A DNA stretch of 10,219 nt from an uncultured Spirochaetaceae bacterium (GTDB taxonomy: Bacteria; Spirochaetota; Spirochaetia; Treponematales; Treponemataceae), in contig CACYDQ010000310.1 in the NCBI GenBank assembly GCA_902773215.1, forward strand, positions 1 to 10,219, given 5' to 3'. Positions within the stretch are counted from its first letter, which is position 1; the number at the start of each line of letters is the position of its first letter. A model generated the notes under the pieces. It did no database searches. It saw only the letters and a program-made list of their open reading frames with translations, and had not been told where the DNA came from. Position numbers and translations under genes: made by a program. Shown piece by piece: positions 1 through 6,573 of this stretch.

Positions 1-180
1 GTTCAGCTCGTTGGTCCCGGCCTTGCGGGCCTGGATGCGGGCGATGAGCGTCCTGGTGTTCACGGTCTTCCTGTCGAAGCGTCCGTAGTAGCTGTTACCC
101 TTTTCAAGATAGTTCTTGAAAAGCACGATTTTTCCCTGAGCCTCAACATCATTGAAGCTCGTCTGCAAGGTTTCAGACAT
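1..180 (-). CDS. Hypothetical protein, N-terminal 60 residues (runs off window)
   Basis: The ATG at 180-178 follows a clear AGGAGG ribosome binding site (about 186-192) at good spacing, and the frame stays open for 60 codons to the window edge, so this is the 5' part of a real gene. The peptide begins MSETLQTSFNDVEAQGKIVL and continues with a Tyr/Gly/Arg-rich stretch and a basic helix (LIARIQARKAGTNELN). I do not recognise the family with confidence. The basic second half followed by an apparent new helix is reminiscent of HU/IHF-like DNA-binding proteins, but that is weak. It lies downstream of, and on the same strand as, the restriction-modification operon, but has its own promoter, so it need not be part of that system. 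Confidence 0.7.
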   Translation of the reverse strand, partial: MSETLQTSFNDVEAQGKIVLFKNYLEKGNSYYGRFDRKTVNTRTLIARIQARKAGTNELN

Positions 181-210
181 ATTGTCCTCCTGAAAATTGA
201 TGTTGGGGAC

Positions 211-219
211 AATATAGCA
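211..219 (-). promoter_or_regulatory. Extended -10 promoter of the 180-1 gene
   Basis: Read on the minus strand, TGCTATATT (219-211) is an extended -10 box (TGn plus TATATT), 31 bp upstream of the ATG at 180. No good -35 hexamer sits 17 bp upstream, as is common for extended -10 promoters. Confidence 0.5.
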
Positions 220-272
220 CCGCCTGAAGGGGGCAAAATGTAGCGAATTCACCTGTTCCCCGAAAAAATTTC

Positions 273-299
273 AAAAAAGAGCTGCATGGTGCCGTGCAG
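273..299 (-). terminator. Possible intrinsic terminator of the restriction-modification operon
   Basis: On the minus strand, CTGCA (299-295) and TGCAG (286-282) can pair around an 8-nt loop that could close further by two G-C pairs after one mismatch. The stem is followed by CTCTTTTTT (281-273). It lies downstream of the helicase gene and upstream of the next gene's promoter. The stem is short, so this is a modest call. The 5' arm overlaps the first unit of the tandem array. Confidence 0.4.
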
Positions 300-405
300 T
301 TATAAGCGCAGATGCCGTGCAGTTATAAGCGCAGATGCCGTGCAGCTATAAGCGCAGATGCCGTGCAGCTATAAGCGCAGGCGGCGTGCAGTTGTAAGTG
401 ACGGT
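291..405. repeat. Tandem array of a 23-bp repeat, about five copies
   Basis: Units start at 291, 314, 337, 360 and 383. Units 1 and 2 are identical, unit 3 differs at one base (TTATAA to CTATAA), unit 4 carries that same change plus an altered 3' end, and unit 5 is diverged. Each unit carries TGCAGTTATAAGCGCA or its variant, an imperfect 16-bp dyad centred on TTATAA. There are no spacers, so it is not a CRISPR. The 23-bp length is not a multiple of three and the units contain TAA stops, so it is not coding. It fills the gap between the helicase stop and the next gene. It could be an operator or iteron-like binding array, or a variable-number tandem repeat. Confidence 0.9.
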
Positions 406-457
406 CCCGTGGCGAGCGGGCGGGGGCCTCCTGTTCGGGCGGCAATCTGCGGGGCTG

Positions 458-2998
458 CTAGCGCAGCTCCTCGAACTCTGCTACCGTGATGGCGGTGTCA
501 AAGCCGCCGACATAATTGTCAAGCTCCGCGTGCCGGTCGATTCCCGTGTAGCTGAGGCTTGAATCCTCGTAGCTCCGGAACTTGAAAATCGCATCATTCA
601 TGACGGGGCCGTTGAAGACGTTCAGGCTTACCAGCAGCTCAAAGTCCTTGAGGCCAAGCCCCGTCACCTTCTTGAAAAGCCCCGGCTCAAGCTGGGTAAT
701 GACATCCCGCAGGCAGTACTCGCGGTAATCGGTCAGGTACATGAACACCGGGATACGGGTGGCGAACTTTATCAGTTTTTCCTGAATCTGCTTCCGCTTG
801 CTCTTGTACTCTTTCTCTTCGTCGCTCAGTTCGCGTTTTTCAGCCTGTGTCATCTTGTCCTGCTTTTCTTTCTTCACCTTTTTGACGGCCTCGCTCTTGT
901 TGATGATTGTCTCAATGTCGCTGTTCAGGTTGCGGAATCCCTCAATGCTCTCAAGGGCCCGCATCGCCTCTGGGTTTGCCATGAGGCGGGCGAGCGTCTC
1001 GTTGTCAACGTTCACGAGTAGCGCGCTTTCCCATCGCTTTGCAAGGAGGGTCGCGCTCGTACCGCTCATCGCCATGTCAAGGATTTCTGTGGCGTTTATC
1101 TGCTTCATCGTGGAACCGTCATAGGCCAGTACCGGCAGGAACGAGATGAATTCCTCCACGAGCTTCTGCGGATTATCCTTGAGAGGGTCCGTGTTCAGAT
1201 TCCGGCTGTAATCGCTTATCTGCTTGAGCGCACGGTCCAACGCGAAGTCGAAGATGTAGCACTCCTGTTTGAGGATGACATTCTTGCCAAGGGAGTCCTT
1301 TACTTCCCAGGGGCTTTGTACGCGGAATGCGCTCTGAAAGTAGGTTTCCGGGCTGTGCAGGTTGCAGAGCATGAAAATACCTGTCCATGGCTTCACGGTG
1401 ACGCCGGTCATCAGCTTACCACAGCTGAGGGTAATTGTCTTTGTCTCAAGCGGATTTTGCATCGCAATCTGGACAGGCTCCAGTGCCGCCATCCCAACCC
1501 CGGCTCCGCTTCCCGCGCAGACAATGACCTCATAGTCATGAAAGAAGACGTTCTGCTTCTCTTTCAAAAGATTTGCCATTGCGAAGCAGGATGCCACGCC
1601 CGGCAGGAGCCACACGGTGTGGCTTAGGACGTTCAGGAGCCGCGTGTCGCTGAAGGGCATAGGGGGCCGCTTGTTCGCGCCAAGCTTCAGGTAGTCAACG
1701 CTCGACGGCAAGTCCGCGCCCCGGATTAAGTCAAGCCATTTCTGTACGTGCTCCTTGTACGTGAACTGCGCGTCTTCCCCAGAACCTTCCGCGCTGAAGA
1801 ACAGGTTCAGGTCGAACTCGTTGAACTCACCGCCCTTCGCGATTTCCTTTATGCGCTCGGGAATCTGGTAGGTCATCATCACCATGCGGGGGAGGGAGGC
1901 ATAGGGATTTGGCTTTCCGGCAGGCCACTCTTGTTTGGCTTTCTGCTCGTAGGAGTATGTCCAGCTGAAAATCTGTTCTTCGATGAACTCGCCACTGTTC
2001 AGTGCACGGAAAGGCGTTCCGCTCAAAAAGAGATAGTGTTCTGTCGTGATGGGAAGCGAGTCTTCGTTCTGGGCATTGGCAGCCTCTTCCTTGATGTATT
2101 TTTCTTCATCGAACGCATTCAGGCTCTCTTCATCTTCACTTTCAAAGAGCCGTTTCGCATTTTCCCGCCACGCACCGAAGTGGTACTCGTCGAAAATCAC
2201 CAGGTCCCAGTGCGTCGTGTGAACCCATTCGTTACGGGCCTTGATGCCGCCGTTCTCGTTCGTCCCGAGGAAGTCCTGAAAGCTTCCGAAGCAGACGACA
2301 GGCTTTGTCTTGTTACAGGCCTCATAGGACATGCCGTCACGGCAGACGAACTGCCAGCCATCGAACAGGATGTGGTTCTCCAAATCCTCTTGCCACGCGC
2401 TCTGGACTGCTGGTTTGAAGGTAAGAACAAGGACACGCTTTGCGCCCATTTTCCGGGCAAGGAGGTAGGATGCAAATGTTTTCCCGAATCGCATCTTGCA
2501 GTTCCAGAGGAACTTCGGGACAAAGCTTTTTGGAAGGGTACCGTTCGCTTTTTCCGCTTTGATTTTCTTGAAATACGCGAAGGTCTTTTCGACCGCCAGT
2601 TCCTGCTCGGGGCGCGGGGCAAAATCTGCGCTGCGGGTTTTCAGGCTTGCGTCTCCTGTCCTGACCGCCATGATTGCCCCGCGGACATCTTTTGCCGTGC
2701 AACGGAACCATTCGCTCTTGCTGTCCTTCTGGTCACGAACGGCCTTGATTCCCCACTGCTCCAGCACCCGGTGGACATCGTGATCCATGAACGCAGACCC
2801 GTCCTGCCTCATCGCGCTTTCCGTCAGCTCAACCGTCCACGACCGCGTTGGCGTGAGCGTCGGGTAATGCTCCTTCATCCGTTCCTCGATTGGTCGCTCT
2901 GTGTAGCCGACTTTCAGCATCCCGGGAAAGCGGGTGTCCGAATATGCGTAGATGATGGGTTTTGCCTGGGGACGTTTTGGAAAGAACTTCTGTTCCAT
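458..2998 (-). CDS. GIY-YIG/T5orf172-like nuclease domain fused to SF2 helicase (restriction subunit)
   Basis: An 846-residue protein, probably the DNA-cleaving and translocating subunit of the restriction-modification system encoded upstream. Residues 15-105 look like a GIY-YIG nuclease of the T5orf172/MUG113 type: IIYAY (15-19), LKVGYT (28-33), Arg40 and a late SEWF (95-98) whose Glu96 could be the catalytic acid. Superfamily 2 helicase motifs follow: RPEQ (129-132), a Walker A shortened to RFGKT (170-174), DEYH (270-273), SGTPF (326-330), GKLMTGVT (527-534) and QSAFRVQ (555-561). Residues of about 690-740 are highly charged and may be a coiled coil. The ATG lies 10 bp after the methyltransferase stop with only a weak Shine-Dalgarno, suggesting translational coupling. 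The family assignment rests on motifs; the cleavage site and mechanism cannot be read here. Confidence 0.88.
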   Translation of the reverse strand: MEQKFFPKRPQAKPIIYAYSDTRFPGMLKVGYTERPIEERMKEHYPTLTPTRSWTVELTESAMRQDGSAFMDHDVHRVLEQWGIKAVRDQKDSKSEWFRCTAKDVRGAIMAVRTGDASLKTRSADFAPRPEQELAVEKTFAYFKKIKAEKANGTLPKSFVPKFLWNCKMRFGKTFASYLLARKMGAKRVLVLTFKPAVQSAWQEDLENHILFDGWQFVCRDGMSYEACNKTKPVVCFGSFQDFLGTNENGGIKARNEWVHTTHWDLVIFDEYHFGAWRENAKRLFESEDEESLNAFDEEKYIKEEAANAQNEDSLPITTEHYLFLSGTPFRALNSGEFIEEQIFSWTYSYEQKAKQEWPAGKPNPYASLPRMVMMTYQIPERIKEIAKGGEFNEFDLNLFFSAEGSGEDAQFTYKEHVQKWLDLIRGADLPSSVDYLKLGANKRPPMPFSDTRLLNVLSHTVWLLPGVASCFAMANLLKEKQNVFFHDYEVIVCAGSGAGVGMAALEPVQIAMQNPLETKTITLSCGKLMTGVTVKPWTGIFMLCNLHSPETYFQSAFRVQSPWEVKDSLGKNVILKQECYIFDFALDRALKQISDYSRNLNTDPLKDNPQKLVEEFISFLPVLAYDGSTMKQINATEILDMAMSGTSATLLAKRWESALLVNVDNETLARLMANPEAMRALESIEGFRNLNSDIETIINKSEAVKKVKKEKQDKMTQAEKRELSDEEKEYKSKRKQIQEKLIKFATRIPVFMYLTDYREYCLRDVITQLEPGLFKKVTGLGLKDFELLVSLNVFNGPVMNDAIFKFRSYEDSSLSYTGIDRHAELDNYVGGFDTAITVAEFEELR

Positions 2999-3008
2999 AC
3001 TTGCTCAC

Positions 3009-4532
3009 TTACTCCATGGGACGGATCATAGATTCGATGAATGCGATTTCTTCATTGGTCAGTTTGTACTTGGCGTAGAGCTCCTCGTCTGTCCATGGCT
3101 TGGAGAAATCCTGCATGGGGACGAATATGAAGTTGTCACGTACAATGTGCATTGATGAAATTGTCAGCAGTATCAAGTATCTTGCAAATCGTGTAGAAAT
3201 ATAGGATGCAAAATTCTTTGCAGAAGATTCATCATCAAAAGTATCGAGGACAATATAGGTTTCTGTTGGTACTTCATTCGGTGAAAGAATTTTTATCTTT
3301 GTTGTGACGCTTGATTTCCCATCACTTGCATTATTTACTCCGCCCCGATCAGGGTTAAGGGTTCCAATGGTAATCTTATATTTCCGAGAAAGTTCCTTGT
3401 TTTTTGTAACTTCATTTGGAGCGATAAAAGATTTTCCACTGCTGCTGATAAGTGTCATGCAATCTGGAAATTCCTCTTTCTTTCCTCTGTATGATGTAGT
3501 AAAGCCAAAAGAGTTTCTTGGAAGAACATAATCAGAAAGATATGTTGAGGATTTTTCTTTTACCTTATGAATGATATCGACACCAATATTATCAGACACT
3601 ACTATTGGGAATTCTGATAAATCGCGAGACCTTGTGTTCTGTGAATTTTGGCTTATAGAAGTCAATTCACAAAGCCCCTGATAGGTTTTCTGCCAGAGAA
3701 AATAACAAACGCCACCAGCTATATCAACACCTTGAAAGCATTCTCGACTCTTGGGGTAGTTTACCAACGTTTTGATTCTTTTATCATTTATCATTTCTGA
3801 TCGGAAATCATTCAGACCTTTTCCTCCTGCAAACCATCGGGATGGAATAATCATCGTTATAAACCTTGGTTGCAATCTTTTTGCCTGCTGGATGAAATAA
3901 TGATAAATAGGCTTTGCACTTATTTCATTGGCTCCCCCTCCATCATTCAGCTGATACGGCGGATTCCCGATAATCACATCAAACTTCATATTCGCTAATT
4001 CTCCCGGCAGTGCGTTGTGTATGAACTGGTAGGCGTGGCTCTCAAGTCCCTCGCGGGTTTCGTCTCCGTACTCGCTCCTGCTCGCGCCGCAGTAGCGGCA
4101 TTTGTCGCCCGCCCATTCATGTTTTGTATCCGCGTAAAAAATGTTCCCTTGCACAGTCCCGAAGTGCGAGACGCTGTACCTGCCCGACGCATCCTTTGAG
4201 CAGTACACGCTCCGGCGGGACAGAAGACCCGTGAGCTCCGTAATCGAAATGGCATAGAGCTGTTCCTGAAAGATGTGGTCAACCCGTTCCTGCAAGTCCG
4301 GGATTGTATCCGCGAGCCCCTCAATCAGGCGTTTGGCAATCTCGCGCAGGAATACCCCGCTCTTGCATGCCGGGTCAAGGAACTTCGCGTCCGGGTCCGA
4401 GAACAGCTCCTGTGGCAGCAGGTTCAGCATCGCGTTCGCGACTTCCGGCGGAGTAAAGACCTCGTCGTTGCTCAGGTTCGCAAGGCAGGACAACACGTCG
4501 GGATTATAGCCAGATTCATTCTGACTGCTCAT
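3009..4532 (-). CDS. Eco57I-like N6-adenine DNA methyltransferase
   Basis: A 507-residue protein expected to methylate adenine N6 within the system's recognition site. Residues 23-32 (DEVFTPPEVA) are the usual lead-in of N6-adenine methyltransferases. Motif I at 51-62 reads FLDPACKSGVFL, with Lys57 where DPACGSG would have Gly. The catalytic motif IV, NPPY, is at 190-193, followed by IIPSRWFAGG (228-237). A Cys-x2-Cys (145, 148) suggests a small metal-binding insert. The C-terminal part is presumably the target-recognition region. The ATG at 4532 is chosen because an AGGAGGG box lies just upstream. The open frame continues 43 codons further, but that stretch overlaps the preceding gene and looks non-coding. 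This gene overlaps the end of the upstream subunit gene by 17 bp. Base composition shifts sharply inside the gene (separate entry). Confidence 0.9.
   Translation of the reverse strand: MSSQNESGYNPDVLSCLANLSNDEVFTPPEVANAMLNLLPQELFSDPDAKFLDPACKSGVFLREIAKRLIEGLADTIPDLQERVDHIFQEQLYAISITELTGLLSRRSVYCSKDASGRYSVSHFGTVQGNIFYADTKHEWAGDKCRYCGASRSEYGDETREGLESHAYQFIHNALPGELANMKFDVIIGNPPYQLNDGGGANEISAKPIYHYFIQQAKRLQPRFITMIIPSRWFAGGKGLNDFRSEMINDKRIKTLVNYPKSRECFQGVDIAGGVCYFLWQKTYQGLCELTSISQNSQNTRSRDLSEFPIVVSDNIGVDIIHKVKEKSSTYLSDYVLPRNSFGFTTSYRGKKEEFPDCMTLISSSGKSFIAPNEVTKNKELSRKYKITIGTLNPDRGGVNNASDGKSSVTTKIKILSPNEVPTETYIVLDTFDDESSAKNFASYISTRFARYLILLTISSMHIVRDNFIFVPMQDFSKPWTDEELYAKYKLTNEEIAFIESMIRPME
3121..3960 (-). 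other. AT-rich block inside the methyltransferase gene
   Basis: Sample 60-base lines in this block have about 30-35% GC (3121, 3181, 3541), while lines just outside have 53-62% (3061, 4081, 4381, and 2581 in the helicase). On the protein the block runs from directly after NPPY (residue about 191) to about residue 470, leaving the last 37 residues in the normal composition. This is where the DNA-recognition domain of such enzymes is expected, so the block probably marks a recombined specificity segment. Confidence 0.75.
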
Positions 4533-5223
4533 AGACCCTCCTGTAATGGATGAGCGGGAATTCTTTGACTGGCGAGAATATTTCGGCCTCATCGCCAAGG
4601 TCAGAAAAGAGGCTCCCCGCTTCGTTCGCAAAATCTTGATTGACCAAAGAATTGAACGCAAAATCCCGGCGTTTCAGATTTTCACCTACCAGGCTCCATT
4701 CGCTGAAGATAATCGGGCGGTCGGTGTCGTTCTGCTTTTCATCCACTTCTTTGAGCGAGAGCGCATTCCCGCAGAGGATGTTCCTTTTCAGGATGAAGCG
4801 GGCGGACCGTCCGGCTTCTTCTTTTTGTTCTGCGCTGCTGTCCCCTCCGCAGTGCCTCTCGTATTCCGTAAGCCAGAGCGTATACAGGCGGTCGCGGCAG
4901 CCCTGCGCGTTGTCCTGCATGATGTCTATGCCATAAAGGGAGGTGAGGGCAACGAGGGAATATTTTTCCCAGTCGCCCAGGGCTTTCGCATACTGCCTAG
5001 AAACGACTGATAGTTTCCTGCCCAGTATCTCCGCAAGGAAGTTCCCGTCCCCGCAGGCAGGCTCCAGAAAGCGGCTTTCGATGCGCTCCGTCTCGTCCTT
5101 TACAAGGTCGCACATGGCCTTTATCTCCCGCTCGGCGGTAAAGACCTCGCCGTGGAGTGCGACCCGCTCCCGGGATTTTATCTGAGAGTTCTGTTCCTTT
5201 GCCTGTAGTCCGGATCCGTTCAC
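4516..5223 (-). CDS. Methyltransferase-like subunit (restriction endonuclease subunit M type)
   Basis: A 235-residue protein and first gene of the restriction-modification operon. HGEVFTAEREIKAM (24-37) followed by RFLEPACGDGNFLAEIL (51-67) is the methyltransferase lead-in plus an intact motif I (SAM-binding loop), and YGIDI (97-101) fits motif II. RNILCGNAL (147-155) is followed by IIFSEWSL (171-178) where D/NPPY would be expected, so it probably lacks catalysis and may pair with the downstream NPPY subunit. The GTG at 5223 is chosen because the open frame upstream (to 5373) runs through the promoter and operators. An AGG 6-8 bp before the GTG gives only a weak ribosome binding site. The start is less certain than the frame. 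The third operator-like site lies just upstream of the GTG. Confidence 0.8.
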   Translation of the reverse strand: MNGSGLQAKEQNSQIKSRERVALHGEVFTAEREIKAMCDLVKDETERIESRFLEPACGDGNFLAEILGRKLSVVSRQYAKALGDWEKYSLVALTSLYGIDIMQDNAQGCRDRLYTLWLTEYERHCGGDSSAEQKEEAGRSARFILKRNILCGNALSLKEVDEKQNDTDRPIIFSEWSLVGENLKRRDFAFNSLVNQDFANEAGSLFSDLGDEAEIFSPVKEFPLIHYRRVYEQSE

Positions 5224-5269
5224 GATGTACCTACAAAGTGTAGGAGAGATAACTCTTCTACATATTGTA

Positions 5270-5297
5270 AGTATATCACATTTTCTACGTTTTGTAA
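5270..5297 (-). promoter_or_regulatory. Sigma-70-type promoter of the restriction-modification operon
   Basis: On the minus strand, TTACAA (5297-5292) is followed by a 16-bp spacer and TATACT (5275-5270), preceded by TG at the extended -10 position (TGATATACT). Transcription would start near 5263, giving a leader of about 40 nt before the GTG at 5223. Operator-like sites overlap both hexamers. Confidence 0.7.
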
Positions 5298-5306
5298 CTG
5301 TAAAAT
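5278..5306 (+). promoter_or_regulatory. Weak candidate promoter of the XRE regulator gene
   Basis: TAAAAT (5301-5306) could be a -10 box, with a poor -35 (ACATTT, 5278-5283) at 17 bp. It sits between operator sites 3 and 4, so the regulator could repress its own gene. No Shine-Dalgarno precedes the ATG at 5334, implying weak or leaderless translation. Confidence 0.3.
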
Positions 5307-5333
5307 TTGCTTTTTTCCTTACAAAATGTAGAT

Positions 5334-5675
5334 ATGACAGATGGAACGGGTGTTTTGGGAATACTTTCATCAAATATCAAGAGTTTCAGAAAGGAAAAAG
5401 GCTGGACCCAAGAGAGACTGGCTGAGAAAGCGGAGTTATCCGTGCAAGCAATCAATTTTTTTGAGGGGAAGCGCCGATGGCCAGGAGAGGATTCTATTTC
5501 GAAAATAGCAAATGCTTTAGAGATTGAGGTCTACCAACTTTTTATCCCGCAGGATACAACGCCCGTCTTAATAGAAGAGACTCCGGAGAACGAGCGGCTT
5601 CGCAGCCAGATTACCGGGGAGGTCGTCGCCGACATCCGGCGTCTGCTGAACGCCGCGCTGGATAAATGTCTATGA
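5334..5675 (+). CDS. XRE-family transcriptional regulator, probable controller of the restriction-modification operon
   Basis: A 113-residue protein. Residues 11-65 form an XRE/Cro-type helix-turn-helix: SSNIKSFRKEKGWTQERLAE, then ELSVQAINFFEGKRRWP (recognition helix about 36-43). The C-terminus has its own module, GEVVADIRRLLNAALDK, preceded by an acidic linker. Size, position and divergent orientation resemble C (controller) proteins, which bind palindromes between themselves and the R/M genes to delay or limit their expression. The four palindromic sites in the shared gap fit this role. The ATG at 5334 is preferred; a TTG at 5307 would add nine residues encoded by operator sequence. No ribosome binding site is visible. 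A degenerate second copy of the 3' end lies at about 6574-6653. Confidence 0.85.
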   Translation: MTDGTGVLGILSSNIKSFRKEKGWTQERLAEKAELSVQAINFFEGKRRWPGEDSISKIANALEIEVYQLFIPQDTTPVLIEETPENERLRSQITGEVVADIRRLLNAALDKCL

Positions 5676-5693
5676 ATTCTGGTTTAATCACGT

Positions 5694-5711
5694 TCCCCCT
5701 GCTGTGGGGGA
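5694..5711 (+). terminator. Hairpin between convergent genes, weak terminator candidate
   Basis: TCCCCC and GGGGGA form a 6-bp stem around a TGCTGT loop, 18 bp after the regulator stop and 28 bp before the end of the convergent toxin gene. There is no T-tract, so termination is uncertain. Confidence 0.3.
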
Positions 5712-5738
5712 TAATGGAGAACGGCTTCAAGAAGCAGT

Positions 5739-6236
5739 TTACTTGCTTTCAATCATATCCAGCAGCTGCTTGTAAAGACGTTCGCTGATATGCCGTCCGG
5801 CATCCCGCAAAATCTCTATCGCGGTCTTGATTTCTTCTTTTGAGATAAGCTTGTCCTCATAAGCCAGCCCTAAGACACCGAGCGTCCCCATGATTTTTAT
5901 GCCCATCCGCATTGCGACTTCACGTCCCCGGATTTCGTCCATTAAAAGCAAATCTGCTTTTCCGCGGTCAGAGAGATAAATAGCCTCGCTCTCTCCTAAG
6001 TCAAGACCTGTAGAACGCCGAAGCAGGGACACATAATCATCATCAATATCCTCAATGACTTGTATGAAATCGCTCCGATTTACGACCTCGGCTTCATCTT
6101 GAAACTTCGGGTTTCCTGTGAGTTCTGTAAAAACACCTCTGGGGATTTGAACCAAGCCGAAAATACTTTCGAGCAGGTCAAGGCGATTGATTTTTAAGAG
6201 TGAGATAATCGGTGTCGTGTCGGAAATGACAATCAT
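5739..6236 (-). CDS. DUF3368-type PIN-like toxin
   Basis: A 165-residue protein resembling the DUF3368 group of PIN-like nucleases, the toxin half of a type II toxin-antitoxin pair and presumably an RNase. The N-terminus MIVISDTTPIISLLK carries the first acidic residue (Asp6), Glu38 follows the PRGVFTEL strand-helix, LDLGESEAI (78-86) supplies Glu82/Glu84, and LLLMDEIRGR (96-105) supplies Asp100: the usual acidic set of PIN folds. Its ATG overlaps the antitoxin stop as ATGA (6233-6236), so the two are translationally coupled. The C-terminal 50 residues (helices after GVLGLAYEDKLIS) match the family's usual extension. The gene appears intact. Confidence 0.88.
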   Translation of the reverse strand: MIVISDTTPIISLLKINRLDLLESIFGLVQIPRGVFTELTGNPKFQDEAEVVNRSDFIQVIEDIDDDYVSLLRRSTGLDLGESEAIYLSDRGKADLLLMDEIRGREVAMRMGIKIMGTLGVLGLAYEDKLISKEEIKTAIEILRDAGRHISERLYKQLLDMIESK

Positions 6237-6523
6237 GCCATCTCCTTCTTTAATGAGCGGAATGTCCGTATGTCCTGCATGATATCGCTGATGTCCATGT
6301 CAAAGTAGGGGAAGCCCATGTCATCATACAGTTCAATCAGGTCGAGCTTCCGTATGCCGAGTATTTCTGCCGCCCTGCCGTGCGAGATGACATTGTTATG
6401 GACATACGGATAGAGGAGGAGGGCGTTTCGTTTCAGCACGTCGCCTGAATCCTGTGCGTATTCATCCGAGAAATACTCCTGCATCGCCTTCGGCACGGTA
6501 ACTTGAATCGTCGCATGTTCCAT
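6233..6523 (-). CDS. UPF0175-family antitoxin
   Basis: A 96-residue protein expected to bind and neutralise the DUF3368-type toxin encoded immediately downstream. The central stretch LLLYPYVHNNVISHGRAAEI followed by LGIRKLDLIELYDDMG is the characteristic UPF0175 helix-turn-helix-like segment. The N-terminal part (ATIQVTVPKAMQEYF) is a strand plus helix. The start ATG at 6523 has AAGGGG six bases upstream. The pair is transcribed from a good promoter at 6570-6542 and, like most such pairs, is probably autoregulated through the antitoxin. Confidence 0.87.
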   Translation of the reverse strand: MEHATIQVTVPKAMQEYFSDEYAQDSGDVLKRNALLLYPYVHNNVISHGRAAEILGIRKLDLIELYDDMGFPYFDMDISDIMQDIRTFRSLKKEMA

Positions 6524-6541
6524 AATCAGCCCCTTGCCATG

Positions 6542-6570
6542 AGTGTACCGCAGAGGGAGGCTTTTTTCAA
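6542..6570 (-). promoter_or_regulatory. Sigma-70 promoter of the UPF0175/DUF3368 pair
   Basis: On the minus strand, TTGAAA (6570-6565), a 17-bp spacer and TACACT (6547-6542) lie 19 bp upstream of the antitoxin ATG. The -35 region overlaps the 5' side of the regulator remnant on the other strand. Confidence 0.65.
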
Positions 6571-6573
6571 GCT

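Larger units (their letters stand above)
5231..5331. promoter_or_regulatory. Four operator-like 13-bp palindromic sites between restriction-modification operon and regulator
   Basis: The sites are CTACAAAGTGTAG (5231-5243), CTACATATTGTAA (5258-5270), CTACGTTTTGTAA (5285-5297) and TTACAAAATGTAG (5319-5331), consensus yTACA-n3-TGTAr. Centres are 5237, 5264, 5291 and 5325: three are exactly 27 bp apart and the fourth is 34 bp further. Sites 2 and 3 touch the -10 and -35 of the minus-strand operon promoter, site 1 lies in the operon leader next to its GTG, and site 4 ends two bases before the regulator ATG. The likely ligand is the XRE-family protein encoded alongside. Confidence 0.75.

Noticed and set aside
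235..243. Extra operator site (AAAATGTAG) before the partial gene
   Set aside because: Only one half-site matches; the other arm reads GGC instead of TTAC, so chance is a sufficient explanation.
291..405. Possible CRISPR array
   Set aside because: The 23-bp units abut directly with no unique spacers, and no cas genes are present.
1748..3031. Long plus-strand open frame opposite the helicase gene
   Set aside because: It is antisense to a protein with clear nuclease and helicase motifs, has no recognisable domain, and its length follows from the high GC of the opposite strand.
4533..4661. 43-residue N-terminal extension of the methyltransferase
   Set aside because: It overlaps the upstream subunit gene in another frame, and AGGAGGG directly precedes the ATG at 4532.
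5224..5373. 50-residue N-terminal extension of the M-like subunit
   Set aside because: This stretch contains the promoter and operator sites and would begin inside the divergent regulator gene.
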